Source: Legionellales bacterium (GTDB lineage: Bacteria; Pseudomonadota; Gammaproteobacteria; Legionellales; Legionellaceae). From it: a stretch of 15,296 nt of DNA. Shown in pieces: positions 1-7,712 of this stretch. Location of the stretch: NCBI GenBank assembly GCA_003489505.1, contig DNMA01000198.1, positions 1-15,296 on the forward strand, in the 5' to 3' direction. The notes beneath the pieces were generated by a model, which saw nothing but the letters and a program-made list of their open reading frames with translations, did not search any database and was not told the DNA's origin. Position numbers and translations under genes: made by a program. Position 1 is the stretch's first letter; each line of letters opens with the position of its first letter.

Positions 1-157
1 AAATCGTCATGCCCTTTTTAAATAAATGTTCTTTAAGATCAAGTTCCTCGATTTTAAAGTAAGCTCGACTTCTCAAACCTTGTTGATGCGCTTTTTTAAC
101 ATAGGTGTCAGCAAAATGTTCTTTTAACCATCGCTTGGATGAATTCGATTGTTTCAT
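1..157 (-). CDS. rlmE: 23S rRNA 2'-O-ribose methyltransferase RlmE (FtsJ/RrmJ), N-terminal fragment
   Basis: RlmE methylates the 2'-O of U2552 in the A loop of 23S rRNA, late in large-subunit assembly. Only the first 52 codons are present; the gene runs off the left edge. They begin [20 protein letters not shown] and continue with the family segment [13 protein letters not shown] and then LFKKGMTI, which leads into the SAM-binding motif I that lies outside the window. This matches E. coli RlmE nearly position for position (RWLQEHFSDKYV, GLRSRAWFKLDE, LFKPGMTV). The ATG at 157-155 is the natural start at the N-terminal serine/lysine-rich leader. The ribosome binding site is weak (an AGG about 11 bases upstream). 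Divergence from yhbY is the usual gammaproteobacterial arrangement; ftsH, which often follows rlmE, cannot be seen here. Confidence 0.93.
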   Translation of the reverse strand, partial: MKQSNSSKRWLKEHFADTYVKKAHQQGLRSRAYFKIEELDLKEHLFKKGMTI

Positions 158-231
158 TGTGAATTAGAACCTGTGAAATAAAATATTTAACAAATTGACT
201 TTTTTTTGTTATAATTATCTAAAATTGGGTA

Positions 232-262
232 GATACAAATCGTAAAAAGACATTGTTGTATC
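232..262. repeat. Inverted repeat between rlmE and yhbY
   Basis: A 7-base inverted repeat, GATACAA (232-238) and TTGTATC (256-262), is separated by 17 bases in the very AT-rich spacer between the divergent rlmE and yhbY genes. It could be an operator or a weak hairpin in the yhbY leader, but there is no T-run right after it and no known motif is recognised. A chance occurrence in AT-rich DNA is possible. Confidence 0.3.
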
Positions 263-307
263 AATTTGCTGACTATAACATCTTTTTTTTAAAAATTCTA
301 AAAATTG

Positions 308-336
308 TTGTCTCAAAAAAAATAGACTTGTATTAT
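308..336 (+). promoter_or_regulatory. Candidate sigma-70 promoter of yhbY
   Basis: A -35-like TTGTCT (308-313) is followed after 17 bases by a -10-like TATTAT (331-336). Transcription would start near 343, giving a leader of about 60 bases before the yhbY ATG at 403. The call rests on hexamer match and spacing only. The surrounding 158-402 spacer is AT-rich and holds no gene. Confidence 0.42.
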
Positions 337-402
337 ACTGCAGCAAAAATCATTCAAATCCCATAATGATTAAAATCTTATTGACATACTTAAGGTATCA
401 AA

Positions 403-678
403 ATGAATAAAGAACAACTGTTACAATTGAAAAAAAATGCTCACCACCTCAAACCAGTTATTTTAATTGGTCAAAAAGGTTTAAGTGATGCCGTAATGAA
501 TGAAACAGATGTTGCTTTAAATGCTCATGAATGCATTAAGGTCAAAGTATCGGGTTGTGAGCGCGATGAACGCCCCATGATCATTAACACTTTATGTGAA
601 TCTCTCAATGCTACTTTAATCGACACCATTGGCCATATCGCAGTGATTTACAGAAAAAATGACAAAAAGTCTCGCTAG
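403..678 (+). CDS. yhbY: Ribosome assembly RNA-binding protein YhbY (CRM domain)
   Basis: YhbY is a small CRM-domain protein that associates with pre-50S particles and is thought to help large-subunit assembly. At 91 residues it is close to the E. coli protein (97). The fold signature is clear: a basic helix LKKNAHHLKPVILIGQKGLSD carries the GxxG-type loop (IGQKG), followed by HECIKVKVSG and a C-terminal TIGHIAVIYR strand, equivalent to E. coli HELIKVKI and VIGKTLVLYR. The start ATG at 403 has a TAAGGT Shine-Dalgarno sequence (391-396) seven bases upstream. The last 20 bases overlap the next gene, so the two are probably translationally coupled. The position divergent from rlmE, another 50S maturation gene, supports the role. 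Confidence 0.95.
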   Translation: MNKEQLLQLKKNAHHLKPVILIGQKGLSDAVMNETDVALNAHECIKVKVSGCERDERPMIINTLCESLNATLIDTIGHIAVIYRKNDKKSR

Positions 679-1936
679 TAATAATCATCAACATAGAATT
701 CCTGAGCTTTTGATAGAAGCTATCAAAGGGCAGCCTATTGGCGTTTTTAAAGAAACATTATTACATTACGCCAGAAAAGATGAAAAAACACCGTTTGCTC
801 TTTTTTCTGAATTTACTTATGTCGAAGAGCAGGCTCAAAGTGATGCTGCGGCTCAACGCAAGAATGACTCTCATTACTTTGATGAAATTCTTAAACTACT
901 TACTGATAAACAAGAAGAGTGCGGGCGACTTAAGCAGGAATATATTGATTGGTGCGATCACTTACATTTGTCGAAAAACTTAATCAATCTTTTAGAGTTC
1001 TTAGCGAGTCAAAAGTTTTATCGCTTTCAAGCCTATATTGAACTTATTCATTCTTTAAAACTTTATGACTCCAAAGTGCTAGAATTTATTTTAGGTACTT
1101 TATTATTAGGAAGCTTAAGTTTAATTATTACTTTCATTTATAATCATGATTTATGGCTTATTTTTAAAGAATTTCTGGAGAATAATGGGCCTGGGATCTT
1201 AAAGTTTTTAATTGACTATATCCTTTTAGCTGAAAATTTAGCGTTAATATCATTATTTTTTAAAATATTTAAATTTTTCACCCGGTTTTATGCCATTATT
1301 AGTAATTACTCTAAAACTGAGGATGATAAACTCAAAGAAATTATTAAACTCTGTTTAAATAATATTCTAGTTATTTCCGCTCAGTTACTTTGTTTTTTAC
1401 AAAGTGGTGTCATGTCCCCCCTTGCGGGCTATTTATTTATTGCAGCCTCCTTGTGTGATGTCATTTTGAGCGTTTTATCGATTATGCAACTTAATCAACC
1501 CATAGATGTTGTTCCTGATATTAATATAGAAGATTGTACACCTGAACAATCAAGTAATTACTGCGCAGCAAAGGCACAATTTTTCGAGCAAAAAGCATTT
1601 TACGACCAGCAAATTAATGCCAGTATTTATGAATTTGCTGCATTCTTATTGATTACAGCCGCCACAAGTGTTGCTATCCTATGGTTTCCTGATCTATTTA
1701 TATTGTGCGTTGTATTTCAATTAATCTGCTCCATTTTTAAAGATATGCTCGTCAAACATAGTGAAAATAAAATCAATGAACATTTACAAATTAGCATTGA
1801 AACACTGTATCAAGAAAACTATAAAAATCCCTCCTCCCTCGCAGTAGCAGCACAGCTATTCCTTCAAGCCGGGAGTCAAAGGAGTACCCCCTCCCCAAGC
1901 ACCAATTGGCCCTCAAAGCTAACCAATCATATTTAG
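659..1936 (+). CDS. Unrecognised multi-spanning membrane protein
   Basis: I do not recognise this 425-residue protein. Residues 1-130 are soluble and charged, with a helix-rich stretch (about 55-120) rich in Glu, Lys and Gln. Hydrophobic segments follow at about 140-161, 181-203, 232-250, 255-277, 322-343 and 344-361, broken by a polar loop at 278-320 that contains acidic residues and three cysteines. The C-terminal 60 residues are soluble and end in a Ser/Thr/Pro-rich tail (about 404-425). The ATG at 659 lies inside yhbY in another frame (20-base overlap) and is the only sensible start, since the next in-frame Met is residue 252, deep in the membrane region. Proteins built like this (soluble N terminus, several TM segments, short polar tail) are common among lineage-specific proteins of intracellular Legionellales, and some are secreted effectors. 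Nothing here proves secretion. Confidence 0.75.
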   Translation: MTKSLASNNHQHRIPELLIEAIKGQPIGVFKETLLHYARKDEKTPFALFSEFTYVEEQAQSDAAAQRKNDSHYFDEILKLLTDKQEECGRLKQEYIDWCDHLHLSKNLINLLEFLASQKFYRFQAYIELIHSLKLYDSKVLEFILGTLLLGSLSLIITFIYNHDLWLIFKEFLENNGPGILKFLIDYILLAENLALISLFFKIFKFFTRFYAIISNYSKTEDDKLKEIIKLCLNNILVISAQLLCFLQSGVMSPLAGYLFIAASLCDVILSVLSIMQLNQPIDVVPDINIEDCTPEQSSNYCAAKAQFFEQKAFYDQQINASIYEFAAFLLITAATSVAILWFPDLFILCVVFQLICSIFKDMLVKHSENKINEHLQISIETLYQENYKNPSSLAVAAQLFLQAGSQRSTPSPSTNWPSKLTNHI

Positions 1937-1955
1937 GTATCATTTAAAATAAAAA

Positions 1956-1985
1956 TTGTGTTAAAATCACTTTCATTGATAAATT
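1956..1985 (+). promoter_or_regulatory. Candidate promoter of the DUF47-PiT pair
   Basis: TTGTGT (1956-1961), an 18-base spacer and TAAATT (1980-1985) lie in the 64-base gap between the membrane-protein gene and the DUF47 gene. This would give a leader of only about 10 bases before the ATG at 2001. Hexamer matches are partial and no Pho-box-like direct repeats are seen. Confidence 0.3.
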
Positions 1986-2000
1986 TTAATAATAAAGCAT

Positions 2001-2672
2001 ATGGGCAATCTTTTTAATATGTTTGGGCCTTCTCCTATTCGTCCAATCGAACAACACATGCATAAAGCATATACTTGTGCAAAACAGCTTAATCCTTTTT
2101 TTGATGCTGTTTTAAAGGCGGATTGGCAAACAGCCCAAAAACAGCACCATGAGATTATTCAACTGGAAAGAGAAGCCGATGAAATTAAAAAAGAATTACG
2201 ACTTCATTTACCAACAGGATTATTCTTGCCTGTGGCACGTTCAGATATTTTAGAACTTTTAAAAACCCAAGACCGTTTAGCCAATAAGTCTAAAGATATA
2301 GCAGGGCTTGTGATGGGTAGAAAAATGCAAATCCCAGACACCATGAAACTGCATTTAAAAAACTGCTTAGCTCGCTGTTTAGAAGCTGCAAAACAAGCTT
2401 GTAAAGCGATTAATGAGTTAGATCAGTTACTTGAATCAGGTTTTCGCGGTAGTGAACTTAAAATTGTTGAAGATATGATTCATACCCTTGATGTCATTGA
2501 ACATCATTGTGATGATGATCTTGCGAAGCTAAGAGAGGAACTCTTTCTCATTGAAAAAGACCTGCATCCTGTTGATGTGATGTTTCTTTATCAATTATTA
2601 CAATGGATTGGTGATCTGGCTGATGAAGCCCAATCAATTGGTGGTCGACTACAAATTTTAATCGCCCGATAA
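2001..2672 (+). CDS. DUF47 (PhoU-like) phosphate transport accessory protein
   Basis: This 223-residue helical protein belongs to the DUF47/TIGR00153 family, distant relatives of PhoU. Members are usually encoded next to PiT phosphate permeases and are thought to modulate them. Family features seen are the N-terminal LFNMFGPSPIRPIEQHM, the metal-site-type helix HHEIIQLEREADEIKKELR (about 49-67) with its E-x3-D spacing, and a second half with VIEHHCDDDLAKLREELF and the closing QWIGDLADEAQSIGGRLQIL, where the acidic cluster D-x2-DE would complete a metal site. It uses the ATG at 2001; its ribosome binding site is weak (AATAAAG). The PiT gene starts 28 bases downstream, so the two are almost certainly co-transcribed. 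Regulation of PiT is inferred from the family, not shown by the sequence. Confidence 0.92.
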   Translation: MGNLFNMFGPSPIRPIEQHMHKAYTCAKQLNPFFDAVLKADWQTAQKQHHEIIQLEREADEIKKELRLHLPTGLFLPVARSDILELLKTQDRLANKSKDIAGLVMGRKMQIPDTMKLHLKNCLARCLEAAKQACKAINELDQLLESGFRGSELKIVEDMIHTLDVIEHHCDDDLAKLREELFLIEKDLHPVDVMFLYQLLQWIGDLADEAQSIGGRLQILIAR

Positions 2673-2700
2673 AATCATTCAATCATTTAGAAGGTAAATA

Positions 2701-3960
2701 ATGACAATTATATTGTTAGCAATTATTTTATGTTTTTTAATGACCTGGGGCGTTGGCGCTAATGACCTAGCCAATGTCATGAGCACAACCATGGGTTCTA
2801 AAGCTGTAACAGTCAGAACAGCCATCGCGATTGCAATAGTTTTTGAATTTGCTGGGGCTTTTTTAGGTGGTGCCCATGTTGTCGAAACCATGAAAGATGG
2901 CATTATTAATACCCAATTATTAACTGATCAACCTCAAATTATGATCTTAGGCATGTTATCAGTCTTAACGGCTTGTACTATTTGGATGAATTTAGCTAGC
3001 TTTTTTGGTGTGCCCGTATCGATTACCAATGCTTTAGTTGGCTCAGTCGTCGGCTATGGTGCATTGGCTCTAGGAACCGATGCTGTTCATTGGTCACAAG
3101 TCTCACATATTGCCATTGGTTGGATTACCTCTCCTCTCATCGCCGGATTGACCTCATATGCCTTATTCATCTCTATTCAATCAACCATTTTTGTGGCACC
3201 AGACCCGCTCAGAAGAGCTGAGTGGATGATGCCCATTTATTTATTCATCACGGGATTAGTGTTAGCCTATATGATAATCCTCAAAGGCCTAACGCATTTC
3301 AACATACATTACAGCTTTATAATGGGTCTTATGATTTCATTCACGTGTAGTGGCATCATTACGCTCATTGGGATTATTATCCTCTATCGCTTACCTGAAA
3401 AAAATCTGCAAAAACGAAGAGAACGATTTGATCAAGTTGAAAAATACTTCGCGATTTTAATGGCCATGACCGCCTGTATTATGGTTTTTGCTCATGGTTC
3501 CAATGATGTTGCACTGGCAACCAGCCCACTTAATCAAATCTTTTCGTACTCTAAAACTAAAATGGTGTTCTTTGATGCGAAGCACTTAACCAGTATAACT
3601 TTATTGTTTGGTTGTGTGGGCGTTGTGGCTGGTTTTATGATTTATGGTCGCAAAGTCATTGAAACTGTCGGAAGTGGCATTACAGCATTAACACCCAGCC
3701 GGGCATTTGCGGCTACACTTTCTGCAGCAACCACTGTGATTATTGCGAATACCTTAGGGTTACCAGTATCGGCGACCCAAACTTTAGTCGGTGCGGTTTT
3801 AGGTGTTGGTCTTGCTCGCGGTATCGGTGCATTAAATCTCGTGGTGATTCGTAATATCTTTATGTCCTGGATCATTACATTGCCAGCCGCTAGCCTCATG
3901 TCTTTGATTATCTTCAAGTTATTAATGTACTTTCTGCCACATTATCAACATCTTTTTTGA
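2701..3960 (+). CDS. PiT-family inorganic phosphate permease
   Basis: This 419-residue inner-membrane protein takes up phosphate, as metal-phosphate or by ion symport, in the PiT (PF01384) family. The family's duplicated signature is present in both halves: GANDLANVM near residues 19-27 and AHGSNDVALATSP near 264-276. Each is followed downstream by the second repeated motif, GVPVSITNALVGSVVGYG in the first half and GLPVSATQTLVGAVLGVG in the second. About ten hydrophobic segments are visible, with a central cytoplasmic loop (about 230-255) rich in Arg, Lys and Glu. The length is normal for the short bacterial form. The ATG at 2701 is preceded by AGAAGG at good spacing. The upstream DUF47 gene is the usual partner. 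Substrate is inferred from family; sulfate or other anions are a less likely alternative. Confidence 0.95.
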   Translation: MTIILLAIILCFLMTWGVGANDLANVMSTTMGSKAVTVRTAIAIAIVFEFAGAFLGGAHVVETMKDGIINTQLLTDQPQIMILGMLSVLTACTIWMNLASFFGVPVSITNALVGSVVGYGALALGTDAVHWSQVSHIAIGWITSPLIAGLTSYALFISIQSTIFVAPDPLRRAEWMMPIYLFITGLVLAYMIILKGLTHFNIHYSFIMGLMISFTCSGIITLIGIIILYRLPEKNLQKRRERFDQVEKYFAILMAMTACIMVFAHGSNDVALATSPLNQIFSYSKTKMVFFDAKHLTSITLLFGCVGVVAGFMIYGRKVIETVGSGITALTPSRAFAATLSAATTVIIANTLGLPVSATQTLVGAVLGVGLARGIGALNLVVIRNIFMSWIITLPAASLMSLIIFKLLMYFLPHYQHLF

Positions 3961-3986
3961 TATTTTCTGCAAAGTGACTTTTTTTG

Positions 3987-3995
3987 TGCTATATA
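3987..3995 (+). promoter_or_regulatory. Candidate extended -10 promoter of the XRE-like gene
   Basis: TGC (3987-3989) directly precedes TATATA (3990-3995), an extended -10 element. No well-spaced -35 hexamer is seen. Transcription would start near 4002, about 22 bases before the ATG at 4025, leaving room for the GGAG ribosome binding site at 4015-4018. Confidence 0.4.
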
Positions 3996-4024
3996 AACAT
4001 ATAAAGTCAATTTTGGAGATTATC

Positions 4025-4255
4025 ATGTTTAAAAAAGATTTTTCATTTAAATTGAATGAAGAACTCGACCTTTTAGGTTTTCCAACAGGAGACCTAGAGA
4101 GAATTTCTGCTTTATCAAAAGTTTTAGGAATCAAGCGATTCGAGGCAGCATCTATTCTTCATGGAGAAATGCTACCGAATGCCGAGTTAATGAATAAATT
4201 AACCACTGAATTGCAAATCAATATGCAATGGTTAATCGATAAAACCAAGCACTAA
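4025..4255 (+). CDS. Small XRE-type helix-turn-helix protein
   Basis: This 76-residue protein has the outline of a lambda-repressor-like (XRE/Cro) DNA-binding domain and nothing else. The helices run [11 protein letters not shown], then [19 protein letters not shown] in the place of the recognition region, then [18 protein letters not shown], which closes the domain like the LAxALGVSxEWLL ending of phage repressors. The start chosen is the ATG at 4025 because GGAG (4015-4018) lies six bases upstream. A longer reading from 3974 has no ribosome binding site and overlaps the promoter. It is likely a local regulator or adaptor; its target is unknown. Its stop codon overlaps that of convergent rimK, so the 3' ends of the two transcripts must be complementary. 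Confidence 0.75.
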   Translation: MFKKDFSFKLNEELDLLGFPTGDLERISALSKVLGIKRFEAASILHGEMLPNAELMNKLTTELQINMQWLIDKTKH

Positions 4256-5160
4256 GCCTGGAAAGTTTTGTTACGACTGACAGGCTGAGCGTGATTTTCA
4301 ATATAAGTAATAATTTTTCCAGCAATATCGACTCGAGTAGTTGTTTCAATGCCTTCTAAGCCTGGTGAAGAGTTAATTTCAAGAACTAAGGGGCCATGCT
4401 TGGAACGAACGATGTCAACACCTGCAACCACCAAGCCCATTGTTTTTGCTGCAGCAATCGCAATTGAGCGCTCTTGTGGAGTCAAACGAACTTTTCTTGA
4501 ACTGCCACCTTGATGGATATTTGCTCGAAACTCGCCCTCTTTTGCCCGTCGTTCCATCGAGGCAATGACCTTTCCACCGACCACAAAACAACGAATATCT
4601 GCTCCACGAGATTCTTCAATATATTGTTGAACTAAAATATTTGCGCCCATTCCTTTAAAGGCATTTATAATAGAGACTGCAGATTGATGACTATCAGCAA
4701 GCATCACACCTTTCCCTTGTGTGCCCTCTAATAACTTAATCACCACCGGTGACCCACCCACCATTTGAATCAAATCCTCAGTACTATCTGGAGATTGTGC
4801 AAATCCTGTTAAAGGCATAGGTATGCCTTTACGCGCAAGAAGTTGTAAAGATCTAAACTTATCTCTTGAGCGAGATATAGCCAAGGATGTATTTAATGTA
4901 TAGACCCCCATGGCTTCAAAATGTCTAAGAACCGCGGTACCATAAAAAGTATTGGAAGCACCCACCCGTGGAATGATGGCATCAAATTTTTCAAGAATCC
5001 GACCACCCTTATAATAAACAGAAGGTGAAGCTGCATTAACATTCAAAGAACAATTTAAAGGATTGATGACCACCATTTCATGACCACGACTTTCACCTTC
5101 TTTGATGAGTCGTTGATGTGAATATAAATTAGGATTTGTTGCTAAAATGGCAATTTTCAT
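4252..5160 (-). CDS. rimK: Ribosomal protein S6 L-glutamate ligase RimK
   Basis: RimK is an ATP-grasp ligase that adds glutamate residues to the C terminus of ribosomal protein S6. The 302-residue product matches E. coli RimK (300) along its length. It has the N-terminal MKIAIL strand, the HYKG-like VYYKGG and [20 protein letters not shown], the [21 protein letters not shown] hinge, and the ATP-grasp core [16 protein letters not shown]. The glutamate-enzyme signature [21 protein letters not shown] and the metal-binding end [15 protein letters not shown] are also present. The start ATG (5160) has AAGG nine bases upstream. It lies 21 bases after sco1 on the same strand, so it is probably the last gene of the oxidase-assembly operon. 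Identity is firm; the substrate in this organism could include poly-alpha-glutamate, as reported for RimK-type enzymes. Confidence 0.95.
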   Translation of the reverse strand: MKIAILATNPNLYSHQRLIKEGESRGHEMVVINPLNCSLNVNAASPSVYYKGGRILEKFDAIIPRVGASNTFYGTAVLRHFEAMGVYTLNTSLAISRSRDKFRSLQLLARKGIPMPLTGFAQSPDSTEDLIQMVGGSPVVIKLLEGTQGKGVMLADSHQSAVSIINAFKGMGANILVQQYIEESRGADIRCFVVGGKVIASMERRAKEGEFRANIHQGGSSRKVRLTPQERSIAIAAAKTMGLVVAGVDIVRSKHGPLVLEINSSPGLEGIETTTRVDIAGKIITYIENHAQPVSRNKTFQA

Positions 5161-5181
5161 TATTGTTTACCTTAAAGTCTG

Positions 5182-5832
5182 TTAATTCATTTGAAACGTA
5201 TTCATTAACGTTTCTAAATCTTTTGCCACATCCATAGCTTGCATTGGTGGAATAAAAAATGCCACAACTTCTCCTGCGGGGTTCACAACGGTTAAACTGC
5301 CACTATGATCAATTTGACCATCGGGACGTGAAACTTGTGAATCATCATAGACTACACCCAATTCTTGGGTTAATCCTTGAATCGTTTTCATTGGACCAAT
5401 TGCCCCCCTAAAATCAGGGTCAAAAGCTTTGACATATTGGTTCATCACTTCTAAAGAATCTCTTTGACCATCCAAAGAAACCATTACCATTTCAGGTAAA
5501 GTTTTGACCTGGTCTTTTCTTAATTGTACGTACACTTTATGTAACATATCCATCGTGGTAGGACAAATCGAGCGACATTGAGTATATCCAAAAAATAATA
5601 TGCTCCAATGACCTGCTAATGTAGCAGGACTCAGTGTTGTTCCATCGGTTTTTTGTAATTGAAAAGGTGTTAAAACTCGACCGGGCTGTACATAAGTCGC
5701 ATGAATTAAATCCACTTGTTGGGTCGTTTTTGAATGAGCGTGTTGATAAACATACATTCCCAAAATCATTGAAATAAATAAAACAATCAATAATAACGTC
5801 AGTTTTAGGTAACTATTTTTCACTTCAAGCAT
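5182..5832 (-). CDS. Sco1/SenC/PrrC family copper chaperone for cytochrome oxidase
   Basis: Sco proteins are membrane-anchored thioredoxin-fold proteins that deliver copper to, or reduce the cysteines of, the CuA site of cytochrome c oxidase subunit II. This 216-residue protein has one N-terminal TM anchor (about 10-28) and a periplasmic domain. The copper ligands are all present: the CxxxC motif in GYTQCRSICP (Cys86 and Cys90) and the distal histidine in DHSGSLTVV (His176). The start chosen is the ATG at 5832-5830, with GAGG seven bases upstream. An in-frame start at 5859 would overlap ctaB and lacks a ribosome binding site. It lies 10 bases downstream of ctaB and 21 upstream of rimK. The product is intact, with no missing ligand. 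Confidence 0.95.
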   Translation of the reverse strand: MLEVKNSYLKLTLLLIVLFISMILGMYVYQHAHSKTTQQVDLIHATYVQPGRVLTPFQLQKTDGTTLSPATLAGHWSILFFGYTQCRSICPTTMDMLHKVYVQLRKDQVKTLPEMVMVSLDGQRDSLEVMNQYVKAFDPDFRGAIGPMKTIQGLTQELGVVYDDSQVSRPDGQIDHSGSLTVVNPAGEVVAFFIPPMQAMDVAKDLETLMNTFQMN

Positions 5833-5842
5833 GACATGACCT

Positions 5843-6727
5843 CTATAAGTAATGATCAACTAATAATAATACAAATAATCCAAACAAATAATAAATAGAA
5901 TATTTGAAAGTTAAAATGGCTGTTTGAGGTTGCGCTTGTCGATAAAGCACAATTGCCCAATATAAAAATCGTAAATTTAAAAGCGTGACACCAACAAAAT
6001 ATATTTTACCGCACATCCCGATTAATACAGGTAAAAGTGTAACAATAATTAACAAAAAAACATACAACAAAACATGCAGTTTAGTTAATTTTTCACCATA
6101 AATAACCGGAAACATTGGAATTTCAATTTTTTGATAATCATTTAAACGGTGAAGTGCTAAAGCCCAAAAATGCGGAGGCGTCCAAACAAAGATAATTAAA
6201 ACCAATAAAAGTGCTTCTGGATCAATGTGATTAGTGATGGCCGTCCAGCCTAGTAAAGGGGGCGCTGCACCTGCTAACCCTCCAATGACAATATTTTGAG
6301 TGGTGGCTCGTTTTAAAAATCCAGTATAAATACCTGCATAGCCAATGAGACTTAAAAAAGTCAAACCTGCAGTTAAAGGATTGACCACATAATATAAAAT
6401 ACCTTCCCCGACTAGGGCCATGATAAAAGAGAATACGAGCACTTGAATCGGTGTCACACGCCCTTTAACAACAGGTCGATTTTGTGTTCTTTGCATTTTG
6501 GCATCAATGTGACAGTCCAATAAATGGTTAATCGCTGCCGCACTTCCAGCACATAAAGAAATACCTACTAAGGTGGCAATTAATACCAACCAAGACCAAG
6601 ATGTACGCGGAGCGAGCAACATCCCAACAACTACGGTGACTAACATTAATGCCACTACACGGGGCTTACTTAACTCCCAATAATCTTTAACCACTCGTGT
6701 TAAAGCGAATAAATTACTTTGAATCAT
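5843..6727 (-). CDS. ctaB: Protoheme IX farnesyltransferase (heme O synthase) CtaB
   Basis: CtaB/CyoE is an inner-membrane UbiA-type prenyltransferase that adds a farnesyl group to heme B to make heme O, the precursor of heme A. The 294-residue product has about eight or nine TM segments. The first Asp-rich motif is seen in NHLLDCHIDAKMQRTQNRP (N67, D71, D75, R80, R84), and the second loop carries HRLNDYQKIEIPMFPVIYG, with its conserved D-Y-x-K-x-x-I-P-M pattern. The start ATG at 6727 is preceded by AGG at seven bases; a start six codons earlier (6745) is possible but less well placed. The 5' end overlaps ctaA by 14 bases, implying coupled synthesis of the two heme A enzymes. ctaB is the usual name in oxidase-assembly clusters; cyoE is a synonym. 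Confidence 0.96.
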   Translation of the reverse strand: MIQSNLFALTRVVKDYWELSKPRVVALMLVTVVVGMLLAPRTSWSWLVLIATLVGISLCAGSAAAINHLLDCHIDAKMQRTQNRPVVKGRVTPIQVLVFSFIMALVGEGILYYVVNPLTAGLTFLSLIGYAGIYTGFLKRATTQNIVIGGLAGAAPPLLGWTAITNHIDPEALLLVLIIFVWTPPHFWALALHRLNDYQKIEIPMFPVIYGEKLTKLHVLLYVFLLIIVTLLPVLIGMCGKIYFVGVTLLNLRFLYWAIVLYRQAQPQTAILTFKYSIYYLFGLFVLLLVDHYL

Positions 6728-7703
6728 ACATCGGCCTACAAACAACTAAATTAAATAACAAGACAATACTACCTAAAACTAAAGCCCCCACTCCGTTATG
6801 AAGTACCGCTGCAGAAATCGGTAACAAATATACTACATTGACAATGCCCAATACCACTTGTAATGCAATTAAACCCATAATCAACAAAATTATTTTTCTT
6901 AGGTATGTGACTTTTTGAGCGATGACCATTGATAAAATAGACCAATATAAAACCACCAATAAAGCCCCCAATCGGTGCACCCATTGAATAGTCATTCTGA
7001 CATCAATATCCAATAAGCCACCTTGATAATTCGGGCCAATTTGATGGAAAAAATCAAATGCTGCAGACCCGTTTAAAGGTGGTAGCCACTGACCATTACA
7101 CATCGGAAAACCTAAACAAGAGATACCTGCATAATTTGAGCTGACCCAACCGCCTAACGCCACTTGAACAAAAACCAAGACCATGCCTAAAAAGACATAT
7201 TTTTTAATACACGGTAAATCAATGATAATTTTATCCATCAATTGCGCTCGAATAGCTACCAATGAAGAAAAAATCAAAAAGCCTCCAAGCAAATGTCCCA
7301 TGACCACAATTGGCAATAATTTTAATGTCACCGTCCACATCCCTAATGCGGCTTGAAATCCTAAGAGGAAAAGAAGTGTCCACTGTAACTTTCCAGACAC
7401 GAGACCAAAAAAATTAATATTAAAGCGTAAAATAGATAAAATACCGATAACAGTCAGTAATAAAGACCCTGCTAAATATCGATGCAACATCTCAGTCCAA
7501 GCTTTTGTTGACTCCACAATCGCATGTGGATAATCCTGCTGAACTACATCTTCGGCAGGCATCACCAGATGCCCGTAACAACCCGGCCAATCAGGACAAC
7601 CCAATCCTGCGTCAGTTAAACGAGTGTATGCACCTAATAATAAAACACACCATGCTAAAACAATTGCAATATTCACTACATTTTTTAAGGCATTTTTAGA
7701 CAT
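6714..7703 (-). CDS. ctaA: Heme A synthase CtaA (COX15 type)
   Basis: CtaA oxidises the C8 methyl of heme O to a formyl group, yielding heme A. The 329-residue membrane protein has eight hydrophobic segments in two homologous halves. Candidate heme-ligand histidines appear in pairs: EMLHRYLAG (H74) and VMGHLLGG (H137) in the first half, WVHRLGAL (H243) and VLHNGVGAL (H302) in the second. Cysteine pairs occur in the extracytoplasmic loops, GLGCPDWPGCYG (C36, C42) and ISCLGFPMCNG (C196, C202). The ATG at 7703 has AGGA at six bases. A start two codons upstream (7709) directly abuts the same AAGGA and is less likely. It lies 9 bases downstream of the thioredoxin-like gene and overlaps ctaB. Confidence 0.96.
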   Translation of the reverse strand: MSKNALKNVVNIAIVLAWCVLLLGAYTRLTDAGLGCPDWPGCYGHLVMPAEDVVQQDYPHAIVESTKAWTEMLHRYLAGSLLLTVIGILSILRFNINFFGLVSGKLQWTLLFLLGFQAALGMWTVTLKLLPIVVMGHLLGGFLIFSSLVAIRAQLMDKIIIDLPCIKKYVFLGMVLVFVQVALGGWVSSNYAGISCLGFPMCNGQWLPPLNGSAAFDFFHQIGPNYQGGLLDIDVRMTIQWVHRLGALLVVLYWSILSMVIAQKVTYLRKIILLIMGLIALQVVLGIVNVVYLLPISAAVLHNGVGALVLGSIVLLFNLVVCRPMYDSK

Positions 7704-7712
7704 AAACATTCC

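Noticed and set aside
381..386. Perfect TTGACA -35 hexamer just before yhbY
   Set aside because: A -10 at 17 bases would fall inside the yhbY coding sequence (404-409, TGAATA), so transcription would start after the ATG. The 308-336 pair fits better.
3642..3917. Minus-strand open frame inside the PiT gene
   Set aside because: It is the antisense shadow of a strongly conserved membrane protein and has no independent support.
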